Assembly: GCF_029714425.1 (NCBI RefSeq)
Contig: NZ_CP121668.1
Coordinates: 6,407,501-6,471,500, forward strand
Source: Bradyrhizobium sp. CB2312
GTDB taxonomy: Bacteria > Pseudomonadota > Alphaproteobacteria > Rhizobiales > Xanthobacteraceae
DNA: 64,000 bases
Direction of reading: 5' to 3'
The translations under genes and the position numbers were made by a program. Numbering within the stretch: the stretch's first letter is position 1; the number at the start of each line of letters is the position of its first letter. Below the pieces are notes generated by a model. The model did no database searches. It saw nothing but the letters and a program-made list of their open reading frames with translations, and had not been told where the DNA came from. Shown here piece after piece: positions 26,011-33,914 of the stretch.

Positions 26011-27051
26011 CTAGTAATTGGTCGCGGACTTCTCGTTCGGGATGCCGTCGATCGGGCATTCTTCGGTTCCGACCATCGGGCGGGTCATCGCCTCGACCAT
26101 GTCGCGCGTGCCTTCGGGGTCGGCGATCCACTTCGAATAGAAATCGTAAGGACACGCCGCAAGGCCTTTCGCGCTTTCGCCGGAATTGATCATGCCGGTG
26201 TAGCCGCGATGCAAGAGCTTGAAGAGATGGTTCTGCGACTGGTTGTTGCGGCGGGCATCACGGATCAGGCTCTTCGAGAGGCCCGCGTATTGGATGCCGT
26301 ATTCCTCTTCCCCCGTCTCGCCCAGAGTCCGGCCATCGAAGCCGACGATCGCAGAGTGGCCGAAATAGGAGTAGACGCCGTCAAAGCCCGCGGCGTTGGC
26401 CACCGCGACATAGACATTGTTCGCCCAGGCCATCGCCTTGGAGATCATCACCTGCTGCTCCTTGGCCGGATACATATAGCCCTGGCAGCGCACGATCAGC
26501 TCCGCGCCCTTCATCGCGCAGTCGCGCCAGATCTCCGGATAGTTGCCGTCGTCGCAGATGATCAGGCTGATCTTCAGTCCCTTCGGGCCTTCGGAGACAT
26601 AGGTACATGTGCCGGGATACCAGCCCTCGATCGGCACCCAGGGCATGATCTTGCGGTATTTCTGCACGATCTCGCCCTTGTCGTTCATGAGGATCAGCGT
26701 GTTGTACGGCGCCTTGCGCGGATGCTCCTCATGGCGCTCGCCGGTCAGTGAGAACACGCCCCACACCTTGGCCTTGCGGCAGGCTTCCGCAAAGATCGCG
26801 GTCTCCTCGCCCGGCACCTGCGAGGCGGTCTCGTACATCTCCTTGGAGTCGTACATGATCCCGTGGGTCGAATATTCCGGGAAGATGACGAGGTCCATGC
26901 CCGGCAAACCGAGCTTCATGCCGACGACCATGTCGGCGATCTTGCGGGCGTTGTCGAGCACCTCGGCCTTGGTGTGCAGCCGCGGCATCTTGTAATTGAC
27001 GACCGCGACGCCGACCACATCGTTGCTGGAAGAAATGTCACCGTGAAGCAT
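26011..27051 (-). CDS. amiE: Aliphatic amidase
   Basis: 346 residues, the standard AmiE length. The N-terminus [20 protein letters not shown] is characteristic. The nitrilase-fold triad is present: Glu59 (FPEYSTHG), Lys in YRKIMPW and Cys in [10 protein letters not shown]. It hydrolyses short aliphatic amides such as acetamide and propionamide to the acid and ammonia in the cytoplasm. It is the last gene of the urt-fmd-ami operon, 58 bases after the FmdB-like gene. The C-terminal region ([20 protein letters not shown]) is complete. Confidence 0.95.
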   Translation of the reverse strand: MLHGDISSSNDVVGVAVVNYKMPRLHTKAEVLDNARKIADMVVGMKLGLPGMDLVIFPEYSTHGIMYDSKEMYETASQVPGEETAIFAEACRKAKVWGVFSLTGERHEEHPRKAPYNTLILMNDKGEIVQKYRKIMPWVPIEGWYPGTCTYVSEGPKGLKISLIICDDGNYPEIWRDCAMKGAELIVRCQGYMYPAKEQQVMISKAMAWANNVYVAVANAAGFDGVYSYFGHSAIVGFDGRTLGETGEEEYGIQYAGLSKSLIRDARRNNQSQNHLFKLLHRGYTGMINSGESAKGLAACPYDFYSKWIADPEGTRDMVEAMTRPMVGTEECPIDGIPNEKSATNY

Positions 27052-27109
27052 TTGAAGCGCCCTTCTGTTCTGGTTCGAGCTTGTCGACGACGCGATGGCC
27101 GCCCTGCGT

Positions 27110-27460
27110 TCAGTGGCTGATCATCCAGGGCCGCGCGGTCGGAAAGCCGACGGCGCCGCTCTTGCTTTTGGTGACGAGCCGCCCCGGTTTCTTCTTCGTG
27201 CCGGTCCCGCAACAGCCGCAGCCCGGCCCGTGCGCTGCCTTGTACTGATCGAGCGTCTTCGGCGCGTGCCTGGAGCGCTCGTTGGTGGCGTGCGCCTTGC
27301 GCTTCTCTGCGGGCATGCAGAAGAACGCCGGCGCGGTCAGGATCACGCGCGGCGATTCCATCTCGCAGCGTGGACAATCCTGAGGGTCGTCGCATTCGGC
27401 CATCGGCCGCATGTCGGTGAACGGACCGCAATCATTGCAGAGATAATCGTAGACTGGCAT
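27110..27460 (-). CDS. FmdB-family zinc-ribbon regulator-like protein
   Basis: 116 residues from an ATG preceded by GGGAGCGAGG. The N-terminus [12 protein letters not shown] and the following CPRC form the zinc-ribbon of the FmdB family, first described next to formamidase genes and proposed to regulate them. A second cysteine group ([10 protein letters not shown]) lies near the C-terminus. The gene lies between formamidase and amidase genes. It may be a regulator or an assembly factor; biochemical evidence in the family is thin. Confidence 0.83.
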   Translation of the reverse strand: MPVYDYLCNDCGPFTDMRPMAECDDPQDCPRCEMESPRVILTAPAFFCMPAEKRKAHATNERSRHAPKTLDQYKAAHGPGCGCCGTGTKKKPGRLVTKSKSGAVGFPTARPWMISH

Positions 27461-27486
27461 CCTCGCTCCCTTCGCTGTTGCGCGTC

Positions 27487-27513
27487 GGATGCGGGGCGCA
27501 TCGCCCCGCATCC
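27487..27513 (-). other. Strong 12-pair hairpin between fmdA and the FmdB-like gene
   Basis: GGATGCGGGGCG (27487-27498) and CGCCCCGCATCC (27502-27513) pair perfectly around a CAT loop, in the 67-base gap after the fmdA stop. No T-run follows on the minus strand, so the likely effect is transcript stabilisation of fmdA or partial attenuation of downstream genes rather than full termination. Confidence 0.65.
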
Positions 27514-27527
27514 CTCGCGTGCAGGCA

Positions 27528-28757
27528 TCACTTATCCGGCGAGATCGGCATCTGGATATCGCCCGTGATGTGCTTGATCGGCCCTGCCGACGACGGCATC
27601 ACATCGAAGTCGAATATCTCGGTCGGCAGCCACAGCGTGGCGCAGGCGTTGGGCACGTCGACCACGCCGGAGATATGGCCCTGGCATGGCGCGGTCCCGA
27701 GGATCGAATAGGCCTGGGCGCCGGAGTAGCCGAACTTCTTCAGGTACTCGATCGCGTTCAGGCATGCCTGGCGGTAGGCGATGTGGACGTCGAGGTAATG
27801 CTGCTTGCCGGCCTCGTCGACCGAGATGCCCTCGAAGATCAGATAGTCCTTGTAGTTCGGCGTGATCGGCGACGGCTTGAAAACGGGGTTCTTGATGCCG
27901 TATTTCGCCACGCCGCCCTTGATGACGTCGACCTTGATGTGCAGCCAGCCGGCCATCTCGATCGCGCCGCAGAAGGTGATCTCGCCGTCGCCCTGGCTGA
28001 AATGCAGATCGCCCATCGAGAGGCCGCCGCCGGGCACGTAGACCGGGAAGTAGATCTTCGAGCCGCGCGACAGGTCCTTGATGTCGCAATTGCCGCCATG
28101 CTCGCGCGGTGGCACCGTCCGCGCGCCCTCGAGACCGATCTTGGCCTTGACGTCGCCCTTGGCTTGGCCCGCATGGGCGGTCGGCGCGAACGGCGGATTG
28201 GCAAGGCCCGGCACCCGGGTCGGGTTGGTCGCGATCAGCTCGGCTTCGCGCGCGTTCCAGGCCGCGAGCATCTTGGCATCGGGCAGACAGCCGATCAGAC
28301 CGGGATGGATCAGGCCCGCAAAGTTCACGCCGGGCACGTGGCGCGACGAGGTGTACAGACCCTTGATGTCCCAGATCGACTTCTGCGCCAGCGGGAAATG
28401 ATCGGTCAGGAAGCCGCCGCCATTCTGCTTGGAAAAGAAGCCGTTGAAGCCCCACAGGCTCTCCTTGAGGGGACCGACGTCGAGCAGATCAACGACGAGA
28501 AGATCGCCGGGCTCGGCCCCCTTGACGCCGATCGGACCGGACAGGAAATGCACGATCGACAGATCGATGTCGCGGACGTCATCAGCCGAGTCGTTGTTCT
28601 TGATGAATCCGCCGGTCCAGTCGACGGTCTCGATGATGAAGTCATCGCCGGGACTGACCCACTCGACGATCGGAACCTCCGGATGCCAGCGGTTGTGGAT
28701 CTTGTCGTTCTCATAGGCAGACTTGGTGAGGTCGACCTTGATCAGTGTGTCTGGCAT
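27528..28757 (-). CDS. fmdA: Formamidase
   Basis: 409 residues, typical of FmdA (acetamidase/formamidase family). Recognisable stretches are HNRWHPEVPIVEWVSPGD, GPIGVKGAEPGDLLVVD, REHGGNCDIKDLSRGS and GLSMGDLHFSQGDGE. The His/Asp-rich segments belong to the metal-dependent active site of this fold. It converts formamide to formate and ammonia in the cytoplasm. It follows urtE by 25 bases, so uptake and hydrolysis are probably cotranscribed. Confidence 0.95.
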   Translation of the reverse strand: MPDTLIKVDLTKSAYENDKIHNRWHPEVPIVEWVSPGDDFIIETVDWTGGFIKNNDSADDVRDIDLSIVHFLSGPIGVKGAEPGDLLVVDLLDVGPLKESLWGFNGFFSKQNGGGFLTDHFPLAQKSIWDIKGLYTSSRHVPGVNFAGLIHPGLIGCLPDAKMLAAWNAREAELIATNPTRVPGLANPPFAPTAHAGQAKGDVKAKIGLEGARTVPPREHGGNCDIKDLSRGSKIYFPVYVPGGGLSMGDLHFSQGDGEITFCGAIEMAGWLHIKVDVIKGGVAKYGIKNPVFKPSPITPNYKDYLIFEGISVDEAGKQHYLDVHIAYRQACLNAIEYLKKFGYSGAQAYSILGTAPCQGHISGVVDVPNACATLWLPTEIFDFDVMPSSAGPIKHITGDIQMPISPDK

Positions 28758-28782
28758 GGAGATGCTCCCCTTGGTTTACTGA

Positions 28783-29472
28783 TTAGACGGACAGGAATTT
28801 CGATATCTGCGCGGCATCGACGCTGTCGCGCGGTTCGTCACGGACGATCTCGCCATTCTCGATCACAAGCACGCGGTCGGCGATGTCGAGCGCGAAGCTC
28901 AGGACCTGCTCGGAGACGACGATCGACAGGCCCCGGTGGTCGCGGATACGCTTCAAGGTGCGCGCCATCTCCTTGATGATCGACGGCTGGATACCTTCGG
29001 TCGGCTCGTCCAGCAGCAGCACTTTCGGGTTGGTCGCGAGCGCACGCGCGATCGCAAGCTGTTGCTGCTGGCCTCCGGAGAGATTGCCGCCGCGACGACC
29101 CTTCATCTCCAGCAGCACCGGGAACAATTCGTAGATATCTTCCGGTACCTCGGAGCCGCCTGACACGACCAGGCCCGTCTCGATGTTCTCCTTCACCGTC
29201 ATGGTCGAGAAGATCATCCGCCCCTGCGGTACATAAGCGAGCCCCTTGGCGACGCGATCGTAACTCGGCAGCGATCCGAGCTCGGCACCGTCCATGGTCA
29301 CCGAACCGCTCTTGGTCGGCACGATCCCCATCAGAGACTTCATCAGCGTGGTCTTGCCCATGCCGTTGCGACCCATGATCGCGACGATCTCATTGGGCGC
29401 GACCGACACGTTGAGGCCGTGCAGCACCTCGCTCTGGCCGTAGGCGACGTGAAGATCATTGATTGCCAGCAT
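28783..29472 (-). CDS. urtE: Urea/amide ABC transporter ATPase UrtE
   Basis: 229 residues, LivF-like ATPase. Walker A is GRNGMGKTT, signature LSGGQQQQLAIARAL, Walker B VLLLDEPTEGIQP. The sequence (MLAINDLHVAYGQSEVLHGL) and its place next to urtD and formamidase fit the urea-type branch of the branched-chain amino-acid transporter group. It pairs with UrtD to power uptake through UrtBC. It starts 11 bases after the urtD stop. Confidence 0.92.
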   Translation of the reverse strand: MLAINDLHVAYGQSEVLHGLNVSVAPNEIVAIMGRNGMGKTTLMKSLMGIVPTKSGSVTMDGAELGSLPSYDRVAKGLAYVPQGRMIFSTMTVKENIETGLVVSGGSEVPEDIYELFPVLLEMKGRRGGNLSGGQQQQLAIARALATNPKVLLLDEPTEGIQPSIIKEMARTLKRIRDHRGLSIVVSEQVLSFALDIADRVLVIENGEIVRDEPRDSVDAAQISKFLSV

Positions 29473-29483
29473 CGACGCGCTCC

Positions 29484-30239
29484 CTAGTGTCCGAGGTAAA
29501 CTTCGATCACTTTCGGATCGTTTTTCACCTTCTCCATGGTGCCCTCGGAGAGGATCTGGCCCTGGTGCAGCACCGTGACCTTGTGGGCGATGTCCTCGAC
29601 GAATTTCATGTCATGCTCGATCACCAGCACCGACCGGTCCTTGATGATGCGATTGAGGAGTTCGGCGGTCTTGGCGCGCTCGGACACGCTCATGCCGGCG
29701 ACGGGCTCGTCCAGCATCAGCAGATCCGGGTCCTGGATCAGCAGCATGCCGATCTCGAGCCACTGCTTCTGGCCGTGGCTAAGCAGCGCCGCACTCATGT
29801 CGAGGCGGTCTTTCAGGAAGATCATTTCCGCCACTTCGTGGACGCGGTCGCGCACGGCAGCATCACGTGTGAAGGTCAGCGCGCCGAACACGGTGCGCCC
29901 GCGCGGAAAGGAGATCTCCAGATTCTCGAACACCGTGAGATCGTCGTAGATCGACGGCGTCTGGAACTTGCGGCCGACGCCGGCCTTGACGATCTGGTTC
30001 TCCTTCAGCTTGGTCAGATCCTTACCGCGGAACTCGATCGAGCCTGAGGTGGCCTTGGTCTTGCCGCAGATCAGGTCGAGCACGGTGGTCTTGCCGGCCC
30101 CGTTGGGGCCGATGATGACGCGGATCTCGTTCTCCTCGACGTAGAAGGAGAGATCGTTGACCGCCTTGAAACCGTCGAAGGAGACGGTGAGCCCTTCAAC
30201 CGAGAGCAGGAAGGGTTTTGGCTGTTGACCGATGAGCAT
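29484..30239 (-). CDS. urtD: Urea/amide ABC transporter ATPase UrtD
   Basis: 251 residues, LivG-like. Walker A GPNGAGKTT, signature region LSHGQKQWLEIGMLL and Walker B LLMLDEPVAGM are visible; the SHGQ variant of the signature is typical of UrtD. The C-terminus keeps the family ending (GTMEKVKNDPKVIEVYLGH). It is 10 bases after urtC in the same operon. Confidence 0.93.
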   Translation of the reverse strand: MLIGQQPKPFLLSVEGLTVSFDGFKAVNDLSFYVEENEIRVIIGPNGAGKTTVLDLICGKTKATSGSIEFRGKDLTKLKENQIVKAGVGRKFQTPSIYDDLTVFENLEISFPRGRTVFGALTFTRDAAVRDRVHEVAEMIFLKDRLDMSAALLSHGQKQWLEIGMLLIQDPDLLMLDEPVAGMSVSERAKTAELLNRIIKDRSVLVIEHDMKFVEDIAHKVTVLHQGQILSEGTMEKVKNDPKVIEVYLGH

Positions 30240-30249
30240 GATCTCCTCC

Positions 30250-31389
30250 TCACTCTGCCGGCGCGCCGTCGGCGACGGAGTTGTCGGTCCAGCCCGCCTT
30301 CGGCTTGCGCGCGGCGATCAGGCGGCTGATCCGCGGCTGGACGTAATCGCCCCAGATGCCGGCGAGGCCGTTCGGGAACGCCAGCACTACGGCGATGAAC
30401 AGGCCGCCGAGGCCGAACAGCCACAGCTCAGGGAATGACTCGGAGAGGCTGGTCTTGGCGAAGTTGACGAGGATCGTTCCGTAGACCGCGCCCAGGATCG
30501 AGAGCCGACCGCCGACCGCGGTGTAGATCACCATCTCGATCGAGGGTACGATGCCGACAAAGGAGGGTGACATGAAGCCGACATTGAGCGCGAACATCGC
30601 GCCGCCGATCGCGGCGAATACAGCGGCGATACAGAAGGCGAAGATCTTGAAGTTGGCGACGCTGTAGCCGGAGAACCTGACACGATCCTCCTGATCGCGC
30701 ATTGCCACCAGGATGCGGCCGAGCTTGGAGTGCCGGACGAACTGCGCGATGAAGATGCAAGCGAACAGCAGGCCGACCTCGAAGAAGTAGAGCACGATCT
30801 TGGCGTGGTCGGGACGGATATCCCACCCCTTCAGCGTGCGGAGATCCGTCATGCCGTTGATGCCGCCGGTGTAGCCCTGCTGTCCCACGATCAGGATGGT
30901 CAGGATCGCAGCGACCGCCTGCGTGATGATCGCGAAGTAGGTGCCGCCGACGCGGCGCTTGAACATCGCAGCACCAATGATCAGGGCGAAGATGCCCGGC
31001 ACCAGGATAACGGCGGCGATCGTAAAGGTCAGGCTGTGGAAGGGCTTCCAGAAGAACGGCAGCGCGGTGATCTGATTCCAGTCCATGAAGTCGGGAATCC
31101 CCGGCGTCGACTGGATCTTGGTGTTCTCGACGCTCGACGCCTCGAGCTTGAGAAACATCGCCATGCAGTAGCCGCCGAGGCCGAAGAACACGCCCTGCCC
31201 CAGGCTCAGGATGCCGCCGTATCCCCAGCAGATCACCAGCCCCAGCGCGACGAAGGCGTAGGTGAGATATTTGGCGACCAGGTTGAGGCGGAAGACATCG
31301 AGACAGAGCGGCAGGATCACGACCAGAAAGACCGCGAGCACAAGGATGCCGATCAACTCCGAACGCGTGGCAAAACGACTGTCGTTCAT
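30250..31389 (-). CDS. urtC: Urea/amide ABC transporter permease UrtC
   Basis: 379 residues from MNDSRFATRSELIG, an ATG start chosen because the longer upstream frame overlaps urtB. It is a LivM-type permease with about ten hydrophobic segments, including YLTYAFVALGLVICWGYGGI and LSLGQGVFFGLGGYCMAMF, and the transporter signature region GRILVAMRDQEDRVRFSGY. The inserted STPGIPDFMDW loop is characteristic of UrtC. It lies 23 bases after urtB. Confidence 0.92.
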   Translation of the reverse strand: MNDSRFATRSELIGILVLAVFLVVILPLCLDVFRLNLVAKYLTYAFVALGLVICWGYGGILSLGQGVFFGLGGYCMAMFLKLEASSVENTKIQSTPGIPDFMDWNQITALPFFWKPFHSLTFTIAAVILVPGIFALIIGAAMFKRRVGGTYFAIITQAVAAILTILIVGQQGYTGGINGMTDLRTLKGWDIRPDHAKIVLYFFEVGLLFACIFIAQFVRHSKLGRILVAMRDQEDRVRFSGYSVANFKIFAFCIAAVFAAIGGAMFALNVGFMSPSFVGIVPSIEMVIYTAVGGRLSILGAVYGTILVNFAKTSLSESFPELWLFGLGGLFIAVVLAFPNGLAGIWGDYVQPRISRLIAARKPKAGWTDNSVADGAPAE

Positions 31390-31412
31390 GGGTTCAGCCC
31401 CCTGCACTTTCG

Positions 31413-32339
31413 TTATTTGCGGACCTTGAGGGCGAACAGCCCCTGCGGCCGCAGCATCAGAATTCCGACCACCGCAAGCAGCGTCAGCACCTTCGCCATC
31501 GAGCCCGACATGAAGAACTCGAGCGTCGACTGGGTCTGCGAGATCGAGAAGGCCGAGGCGATGGTGCCGAGCAGGCTCGCGGCGCCGCCGAACACGACGA
31601 CCAAGAACGTATCGACGATGTAGAGCTGGCCCGACGTCGGCCCGGTCGAGCCGATCATGGTGAAGGCCGAGCCAGCGACGCCGGCGATGCCGCAGCCGAG
31701 TGCGAAAGTGTAGCGGTCGACCTTGGCCGTGTTGATGCCGACGGCGCCCGCCATGATGCGGTTCTGCACGACGGCACGAACCTGGCGGCCCCAGCGCGAG
31801 CGGAACATGATGTAGGCGACGCCGATGGTGATCAGCACCGTCAGTCCCATCACGAAGACGCCGTTGATCGGAACTTCGATCGAGTCCGTGACATGCAGCG
31901 AGCCGAGCATCCACTGCGGCAGCTCGACGCCGACTTCACGCGCGCCGAAGATCGAACGATAGGCCTGCTGCAACATGAGGCTGAGCCCCCAGGTCGCAAG
32001 CAGAGTATCGAGCGGCCGCTTGTAGAGGTGCCGGATCAGCACCCATTCGACCAGCATCCCGAGCGCGCCGGAGGCCAGGAAGGCCAATATCATCGCGAGG
32101 AAGAAATAGCCGCTGAACAGGCTTGGAAGATAGGACTGGAAGAAATTCGACGTCATCCAGGTGACGTAGGCGCCCAGGATCATGAACTCGCCATGGGCCA
32201 TGTTGATGACGCCCATCTGGCCGAAGATGATCGCGAGCCCCAGCGCCATCAGCACGTAGACGGAAAACAGGATCAGGCCGGCAAAGCCCTGCATGACGAA
32301 GATCGAGCCGAGGTCGCCAATCGAATAGTCGCCGAACAT
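31413..32339 (-). CDS. urtB: Urea/amide ABC transporter permease UrtB
   Basis: 308 residues, LivH-type permease of the short UrtB form (no large N-terminal periplasmic domain). The first segments read FAGLILFSVYVLMALGLAII and FGQMGVINMAHGEFMILGAY, and later WGRQVRAVVQNRIMAGAVGI is the conserved cytoplasmic loop. It forms the channel with UrtC in the inner membrane. A 145-base gap with two strong hairpins separates it from urtA. Confidence 0.92.
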   Translation of the reverse strand: MFGDYSIGDLGSIFVMQGFAGLILFSVYVLMALGLAIIFGQMGVINMAHGEFMILGAYVTWMTSNFFQSYLPSLFSGYFFLAMILAFLASGALGMLVEWVLIRHLYKRPLDTLLATWGLSLMLQQAYRSIFGAREVGVELPQWMLGSLHVTDSIEVPINGVFVMGLTVLITIGVAYIMFRSRWGRQVRAVVQNRIMAGAVGINTAKVDRYTFALGCGIAGVAGSAFTMIGSTGPTSGQLYIVDTFLVVVFGGAASLLGTIASAFSISQTQSTLEFFMSGSMAKVLTLLAVVGILMLRPQGLFALKVRK

Positions 32340-32385
32340 CTGATTTCTCCGTCGAGGACAGCGTCTTGCGTCCGAGGGACAGGGT

Positions 32386-32445
32386 CCCGCGTCGCGAGCG
32401 ACGTCGCGACGCGGGGTCGTGAGGCGCGGATTGACCGTCCGCGCC
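32386..32445 (-). other. Two tandem hairpins between urtA and urtB
   Basis: CCCGCGTCGCGA (32386-32397) pairs perfectly with TCGCGACGCGGG (32404-32415) around a 6-base loop. GGCGCGGA (32423-32430) pairs with TCCGCGCC (32438-32445). Neither is followed by a T-run on the minus strand. Placed just after a binding-protein gene, such structures commonly stabilise the upstream message so that the binding protein is made in excess over the permeases. Confidence 0.7.
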
Positions 32446-32484
32446 AGGGAGCTCTTGCTCTGGGAAAGTTTGCGGAAGGCTTGC

Positions 32485-33744
32485 TTACTGGTAGCCCTTC
32501 GGAAACGGATCCGGCTCGACCAGATCCGCGGTCTCGTAGATCAGCTCGAACTGACCATCGAGCTTGGCGCGACCGACGCGCGTTTTCGACCAGAGGTGAT
32601 GGTTCTCGTGGATACGCACATAGCCCTCAGGCGCGCCCTTGAATTCCACGCCCGGCGAGGCGGCCGCGATCTTGTCGACGTCGAAGCTGCCGGCCTTTTC
32701 GACCGTCAATTTCCAGAGCCACGGGCCGAGATAGGCCGCCTGCGTCACGTCACCAATCACGGTCTTCTCGCCCCAGATCTTCTTGAAGGCGGCGACGAAG
32801 GCCTTATTGTTGGCGTTGTCGAGCGACTGGAAGTACTTCATGCAGGCGTAGGCACCCGCGATGTTCTCGCCGCCGATGCCGTCGATCTCGTCCTCGGTCA
32901 CCGAGATTGTCAGCAGCGCCTGCTTGGAGAGATCGATGCCGGCTGCCTTGAGCTGCTTGTAGAAAGCGACGTTCGAGCCACCGACCACGTCGGTGAAGAT
33001 CACGTCGGGCTTGGTCAGCTTGATCTTGTTGATCACCGAATTGAACTGGGTGCTGCCGAGCGCATAATATTCCTCGCCCACGACCTTGCCCTTGAGCACG
33101 TTCTCGACGTGCTTGCGCGCGATCTTGTTCGAGGTGCGCGGCCAGATATAGTCCGAGCCGATGAAGAAGAACGACTTGGCGCCCTTCTCCTTGGCGATCC
33201 AGTTCAGGCCGGCGAGGATCTGCTGGGTGGCTTCCTGGCCGGTGTAGATCACGTTCTTGGACTGCTCGAGACCTTCGTAGAAGGTCGGGTAGTAGAGCAT
33301 GCCGTTGTACTGCTCGACGACCGGGAGCACCGCCTTGCGCGAGGCCGAGGTCCAGCAGCCCATGATGGCCGCGACCTTGTCGTTGACGAGGAGCTTCTTC
33401 GCCTTCTCCGCGAAGGTCGGCCAGTCGCTGGCGCCGTCTTCCTGGATGACCTTGATCTTGCGGCCGAGCACGCCGCCGGCGGCGTTGATCTGCTCGATTG
33501 CGAGCTTCTCGGCTTCGATCGAGCCGGTCTCCGAGATCGCCATCGTGCCGGTGGCCGAGTGCAGGATGCCGACGGTGACTTCGGTATCGGTTACCGCAAG
33601 ACCCGTGGTGTTGACTGCCGAGGTCGCCGGAGCCTGCGCGAAGGACGCCTTCGGCAGCATCGTGATGGCCGGCAAAGCAGCCATTCCCATCAATAGTTTG
33701 CGCCGAAGCGGCGACAACAAGCCCTTGTTTGCTTCGTCTGACAT
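32485..33744 (-). CDS. urtA: Urea/amide ABC transporter substrate-binding protein UrtA
   Basis: 419 residues from MSDEANKGLL; a longer frame upstream runs through the promoter region and is rejected. The N-terminus LRRKLLMGMAALPAITMLPKA resembles a twin-arginine-type signal ending at ASFAQA. The mature protein has the receptor-family pattern of UrtA (VTVGILHSATGTMAISE, EQINAAGGVLGRKI, YTGQEATQQILAGLNWI, GSDYIWPRTSNK, GEEYYALGSTQF). It captures substrate in the periplasm. The family binds urea; linkage to amidases suggests that short amides may also be carried, as proposed for FmdDEF transporters. Confidence 0.92.
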   Translation of the reverse strand: MSDEANKGLLSPLRRKLLMGMAALPAITMLPKASFAQAPATSAVNTTGLAVTDTEVTVGILHSATGTMAISETGSIEAEKLAIEQINAAGGVLGRKIKVIQEDGASDWPTFAEKAKKLLVNDKVAAIMGCWTSASRKAVLPVVEQYNGMLYYPTFYEGLEQSKNVIYTGQEATQQILAGLNWIAKEKGAKSFFFIGSDYIWPRTSNKIARKHVENVLKGKVVGEEYYALGSTQFNSVINKIKLTKPDVIFTDVVGGSNVAFYKQLKAAGIDLSKQALLTISVTEDEIDGIGGENIAGAYACMKYFQSLDNANNKAFVAAFKKIWGEKTVIGDVTQAAYLGPWLWKLTVEKAGSFDVDKIAAASPGVEFKGAPEGYVRIHENHHLWSKTRVGRAKLDGQFELIYETADLVEPDPFPKGYQ

Positions 33745-33803
33745 GAGCACCCCACTGTTTGTTCGAGGACACGCGATTGGTGCCGTGAGGATGGCTCGAA
33801 TTT

Positions 33804-33841
33804 GTGCAGCGCAAGCATACGCAAGATCGCGTATACTGCAC
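33804..33841. promoter_or_regulatory. Nested dyad in the divergent urtA/kinase promoter region
   Basis: ATACGC-aagatc-GCGTAT (33817-33834) is a perfect inverted repeat. Outside it, GTGCAG (33804-33809) and CTGCAC (33836-33841) form a second, asymmetrically spaced pair. TGCACC at 33837-33842 resembles an NtrC half-site. The region serves both directions, so an operator for the adjacent response regulator or NtrC is plausible. Confidence 0.45.
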
Positions 33842-33864
33842 CGCAAAATGCCGACGTAGGCTTT

Positions 33865-33879
33865 TGGTACGGGATTTGC
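33865..33879 (+). promoter_or_regulatory. Sigma-54-type (-24/-12) promoter of the sensor kinase gene
   Basis: TGGTACGGGATTTGC has the invariant GG and GC exactly 12 bases apart and differs from the TGGCACG-N4-TTGC consensus at a single position. Transcription would start near 33891, about 24 bases before the GTG start. Sigma-54 control would tie the sensor system to nitrogen status. Confidence 0.6.
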
Positions 33880-33914
33880 GTGGGATCCGGGTCCGTATCG
33901 GGAGTGGGGGTTAA

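Noticed and set aside
27489..28976. Long + strand open frame opposite formamidase and urtE
   Set aside because: It is antisense to two well-recognised genes, is rich in Arg/Asp/His as expected for a GC-rich shadow frame, and shows no domain.
30250..31914. A 554-codon frame that would extend UrtC upstream
   Set aside because: The extra N-terminal part lies over urtB in another frame and has no permease features; the ATG at 31389 gives the normal UrtC length.
33745..33803. Sigma-54 promoter for the urtA direction
   Set aside because: No GG-GC pair with the right spacing was found on the minus strand in the divergent gap.
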